Positions 61,369-64,000 of a DNA stretch of 64,000 bases are shown here, piece after piece. Position numbers and translations under genes: made by a program. How positions within the stretch are numbered: position 1 is the first letter of the stretch; each line of letters starts with the position of its first letter. The DNA lies in contig CAWIFL010000002.1 in the NCBI GenBank assembly GCA_963835535.1, positions 650,474 through 714,473 on the forward strand, written 5' to 3'. The notes below the pieces were generated by a model. The model was not told the DNA's origin and made no database searches. It saw only the letters and a program-made list of their open reading frames with translations. Source of the stretch: Fen-1245 sp963835535. GTDB taxonomy: Bacteria > Gemmatimonadota > Gemmatimonadetes > Gemmatimonadales > JACORV01.

Positions 61369-63332
61369 CTAACCGTGAAGCGGGATCGCGTCGCGCGAGC
61401 GCTGCCCGTCGACTGTGCCGGAGCCCACCGCCTCCCCGCGCGCCCGGTCAAGATCAGGGAATAGCTTCCTCAACGATGCGGCCACATCACTATCATTGCC
61501 ATCGCGCAGTGCATGTTCCCACGCCTCGACCCGGCTGCTCATCGTCGTGCCGCCGCAGCCGCCGTCGGTGAATACGAGACGCACTTTCGGGATCGCGGTC
61601 GGGCGGGTCTGCTCGTCGGGCGAGAGCAGCTGTTCATGGAGCCGCTCTCCAGGGCGGAGACCGGTGTACACGATCCTGCCTCCGTCCCTATTGTCTAACC
61701 CAGCCAAGTGCAACAAGTTCTTCGCGAGGTCCTCGATTCGCACCGGCTCACCCATCTCAAGCATCGCAATGCTCCCGCGCACCTCCGGCAAGAGCGAGGC
61801 TTGCAGGATCAACTGCACGGCCTCCTGGATCGTCATGAAGTACCGGGTCGCCTCGGGGTCCGTGACGGTCAGCGGCCTGCCGCTCTCCAGCTGCCTCTTG
61901 AAGATGGGGAGCACGCTTCCGTTGCTGCCAAGCACGTTGCCGAACCGGACGGCCGCGTACGTCGTGCCCTGGTGCCGTTGCCTGCAGCTCCAACACGACG
62001 AGTTCGGCGAGGCGCTTCGTCGCACCCATCACGCTCACGGGCTGAACGGCCTTGTCGGTGCTCACGAGAACGAACTTGTCCGTGCCGTGGCGGCCCGCAG
62101 CGTCCGCCACCCGCCACGTGCCGATCACGTTGTTGCGGATAGCCTCGCGCTGGTTGCACTCCATCATCGGCACGTGCTTGTAGGCGGCGGCGTGATAGAC
62201 TCGCTCCGGCCGGTGCTCGCGGAACACCCTCTCCACTGCCGCCGGATCAACGATGTCGCCGATCACCGGGACAAGGGTGAGATCGCGGGTGCTTCTCGCG
62301 CAACTCCATCCCGATGTAGAACAGATCCGTTTCGGCCTGGTCAAACAGCACCAGCGTCCCGGGGCCGTGAAGGGCAACCTGACGCGCCAGCTCCGAGCCA
62401 ATGGAGCCCGCAGCGCCAGTGATCAGGACCCGCCGGCCCCGCAGGTCCGCAGCCAACTCGGGCAGAGTGAGCTGCACCGGCTCCCGCCCGAGCAGATCCT
62501 CGATTCGGACATCGCGGAGCTGATTGATACGGACGTCACCCGCGAGCACCTGCGCAATCCCGGGAAGCACCTTGAACGGCAACCCCGTGGACTCGCAGCA
62601 CTCCACGAGTCGCCGCATCTCCGGCGGCGGCGCGGAGGGCGCCGCGATGATGATCTCTGCGGCTCGCTCCGCTTTCGCGATCGCAGCCAAGTCTTTCGTG
62701 GCGCCGATGACCTCCACGCCACGGAGCAGCATCCCCCACTTCATCGAATCGTCGTCCACAAAGCCGATGGGGCGGTAGCCCGTCGGATAGCGGAGCATCT
62801 CGCGGACGAGGAGGTTGCCGGCTTCCCCAGCGCCGATGATCAGGACGCGTTTTGCGCTGCCGTTGAAGCCGGAAAGGTGGTGCCGGACTTGCTCGTACAC
62901 GGTGCGATAGAACGTCCAGAGCGCGGCGGTAAAGGTCGTCGTGAACACCCATTCCATCACGACGACCGTGCGGGGCACGCTCGGAGAGAACGGAAGCATC
63001 CAGACAACCAGACTGAACGCCACCGAGCCCGCGGTAGTGGCAACGGCCAGTCTCAGGACGTCACGGGATCCGATGAACCGCCAGCGCCCGGTGCTGAGCC
63101 GCAGCCACACCGCAAACCCGTACCGAATGGCCAACAGTGGGAGCAGGCTCAGGGCGAAGACGGTGCCGTAGCCTTGGCGCCACGCGAAGTCGAACCGAAG
63201 CAGGTAGGCCGTGGCGTATGCGAAGACGACCACTGCCAGGTACAGTGAGTATGCGACCGTGCGGCGGTATGAATACGCCGCGTTGTAAAGCCGCTCGCCG
63301 ATTCGAATCAGCTTTGGTGGAATCTCGATCAT
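61369..63332 (-). CDS. Membrane-bound nucleotide-sugar 4,6-dehydratase, WbpM/PglF type (two frameshifts near 62280 and 61985)
   Basis: About 650 residues if repaired. N-terminal four hydrophobic helices (residues about 22-130: AVVVFAYATAYLLRFDF and others), a CoA-binding-like domain (RVLIIGAGEAGNLLVREML), and an SDR domain with RVLITGAAGSIGSELARQV, VIGDIVDPAAVERVFREHRPERVYHAAAYKHVPMMECNQREA, LVSTDKAVQPVSVMGATKRLAELV and RFGNVLGSNGSVLPIFKRQLESG. The catalytic triad is S-M-K with MGATK, the known trait of the WbpM/PglF class, so retention at C5 is likely. Similar proteins make UDP-4-keto-6-deoxy-GlcNAc or start QuiNAc/FucNAc sugars, e.g. for the WbpK/WbpL pair at 35 kb. The frames shift near 62280 and 61985. 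Confidence 0.87.
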
Positions 63333-63789
63333 TTGGTCTCGTTAGTCGCGCGGGTCGTGCGGCCGATGCCGGCCACGTGCGAGCACCGAAAATACCTGCG
63401 GTATCAGCACTTGGCTAGTCCAAAGGGCGTTTCCGCCCCGTGAGCAGGATCACAGCGTTCCTGCCGGCGCCCCCCATGCATCAGCCGCGGATCCACATCC
63501 GCCGGCGTGGGCACTCGTTACCCCTGCATGAGCTTAGGCAACGACGGCTCCACCGGCGCGAAGCACGGTACATTAACACGCGTGCGTCAGCCGCCCGTTA
63601 TACGACTCTTCGACTCCGGAACGGGTCCCGACAGAAGTCCTTGCTACAGCTTAGGATAGCAGCGCGAGCCCCTGCCGTTCCCGCCACTCTACAACTGGCC
63701 CGCTACACTCGCCTCGAGCGCTTCCACGCCCGTCCCCAGCGAGGCACTCGTGAGGTATGCGTCACACTCCCGCTGCGGGGGCTCACTCG
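63333..63789. other. 457-base non-coding region upstream of the dehydratase operon
   Basis: No convincing reading frame, tRNA or other RNA is visible. The first ~100 bases should hold the promoter of the minus-strand operon starting at 63332. At 63392-63404 is a small perfect inverted repeat (ATACC, TGC, GGTAT) about 60 bases upstream of that start, which may be an operator. The rest looks unstructured by eye. The only short open frames in it have no family marks and an unlike codon use. Confidence 0.55.
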
Positions 63790-64000
63790 TTACAGCTCGC
63801 GCACCGCCTTTAGAGTCTGGAGGTAGGACTCCGGGAGGCCGATGTCGAAGCGCCGGCCGTCCACGATCAGCCCGTGGAAGCCGTTCTCCTGGCGGAGCCG
63901 GTCCAGGGCCGACGTGAGCTGGAATTCGCCCCGCTCCCGCACGTTGTTGCGGATGTGCTCCTCGAGGTAGGGGAAGATCTGCGGTCCGATCACGTACTTG
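63790..64000 (-). CDS. galU: UTP-glucose-1-phosphate uridylyltransferase-like protein, C-terminal part (5' end outside window)
   Basis: About 69 residues, ending at 63790. It reads YVIGPQIFPYLEEH, then ERGEFQLTSALDRLRQENGFHGLIVDGRRFDIGLPESYLQT, as in the C-terminal third of GalU/RmlA-type sugar nucleotidyltransferases (G-E-F-Q-L-T and R-x-x-D-I-G-x-P-x-x-Y motifs). GalU would provide UDP-glucose. RmlA or another NDP-sugar pyrophosphorylase is the alternative, as only the C-terminus is present. Confidence 0.65.
   Translation of the reverse strand, partial: KYVIGPQIFPYLEEHIRNNVRERGEFQLTSALDRLRQENGFHGLIVDGRRFDIGLPESYLQTLKAVREL

Noticed and set aside
63392..63404. Small inverted repeat ATACC-TGC-GGTAT as an operator
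   Set aside because: Five-base arms are expected by chance in DNA of this length; mentioned only as a possible site before the dehydratase gene.

Overview
The window is a high-GC (roughly two-thirds G+C by eye) bacterial chromosome segment devoted almost wholly to surface polysaccharide synthesis and export. No rRNA, tRNA, phage, insertion sequence or CRISPR array was seen. The style of the genes (SLBB exporters whose mature part begins LAAQQ, Wzi-type capsule proteins, heptamer repeats in coding DNA) suggests a Gemmatimonadota-like organism, but that is an inference and not proven. About twenty apparent frameshifts, several of them in G or C runs, suggest a draft or metagenomic assembly with indel errors; broken genes are described as such.

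Layout. 1-2.7 kb (minus): nucleotide-sugar genes (UDP-GlcNAc 2-epimerase, Gfo/Idh oxidoreductase, RmlC). 2.8-22.4 kb: export and assembly machinery: two SLBB outer-membrane exporters 17 kb apart, two Wzi-like proteins flanking a Wzz-like chain-length protein, an O-antigen ligase/polymerase, glycosyltransferases, two lipoproteins, a flippase and a polyprenyl glycosylphosphotransferase that starts the repeat unit. 22.5-37.6 kb (minus): an operon of about 15 genes, most joined by 4-base start/stop overlaps, with glycosyltransferases, a flippase, an acyltransferase, a methyltransferase, two unknown proteins, a WecA/WbpL-like transferase and two SDR epimerases. 37.7-40 kb (plus): GDP-mannose 3,5-epimerase-like gene and a WbuB-like glycosyltransferase. 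40-53.6 kb: a further set (glycosyltransferases, second polymerase/ligase, second Wzz, acyltransferase, two large GT-B-like proteins, third flippase, methyltransferase, aldo/keto reductase, PseI-like synthase).

53.6-58.9 kb is a clearly lower-GC block (around 50-55% by eye) with four unusual genes: a cytidylyltransferase-aminotransferase fusion, a HAD phosphatase, an SDR/ATP-grasp fusion and a GNAT acetyltransferase. It sits between PseI and PseC/PseB, so together they look like a modified nonulosonic (pseudaminic-like) acid pathway with no visible PseG. 59.2-64 kb holds PseC, PseB, a WbpM/PglF-like membrane dehydratase and the end of a GalU-like gene.

The pieces form two or more complete Wzx/Wzy-type systems: nucleotide sugars are made (epimerases, dehydratases, PseBCI), a lipid-linked unit is started (the phosphotransferase at 18 kb or the WbpL-like enzyme at 35 kb), extended by some 13 glycosyltransferases, flipped by one of three flippases, polymerised (two Wzy/WaaL-like proteins), length-controlled (two Wzz) and exported through the SLBB proteins. 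The most unusual signals are heptanucleotide arrays in both SLBB genes, one of which leaves the signal peptide one base out of frame; an identical promoter/operator layout in front of both SLBB genes; and the low-GC sugar-modification block.
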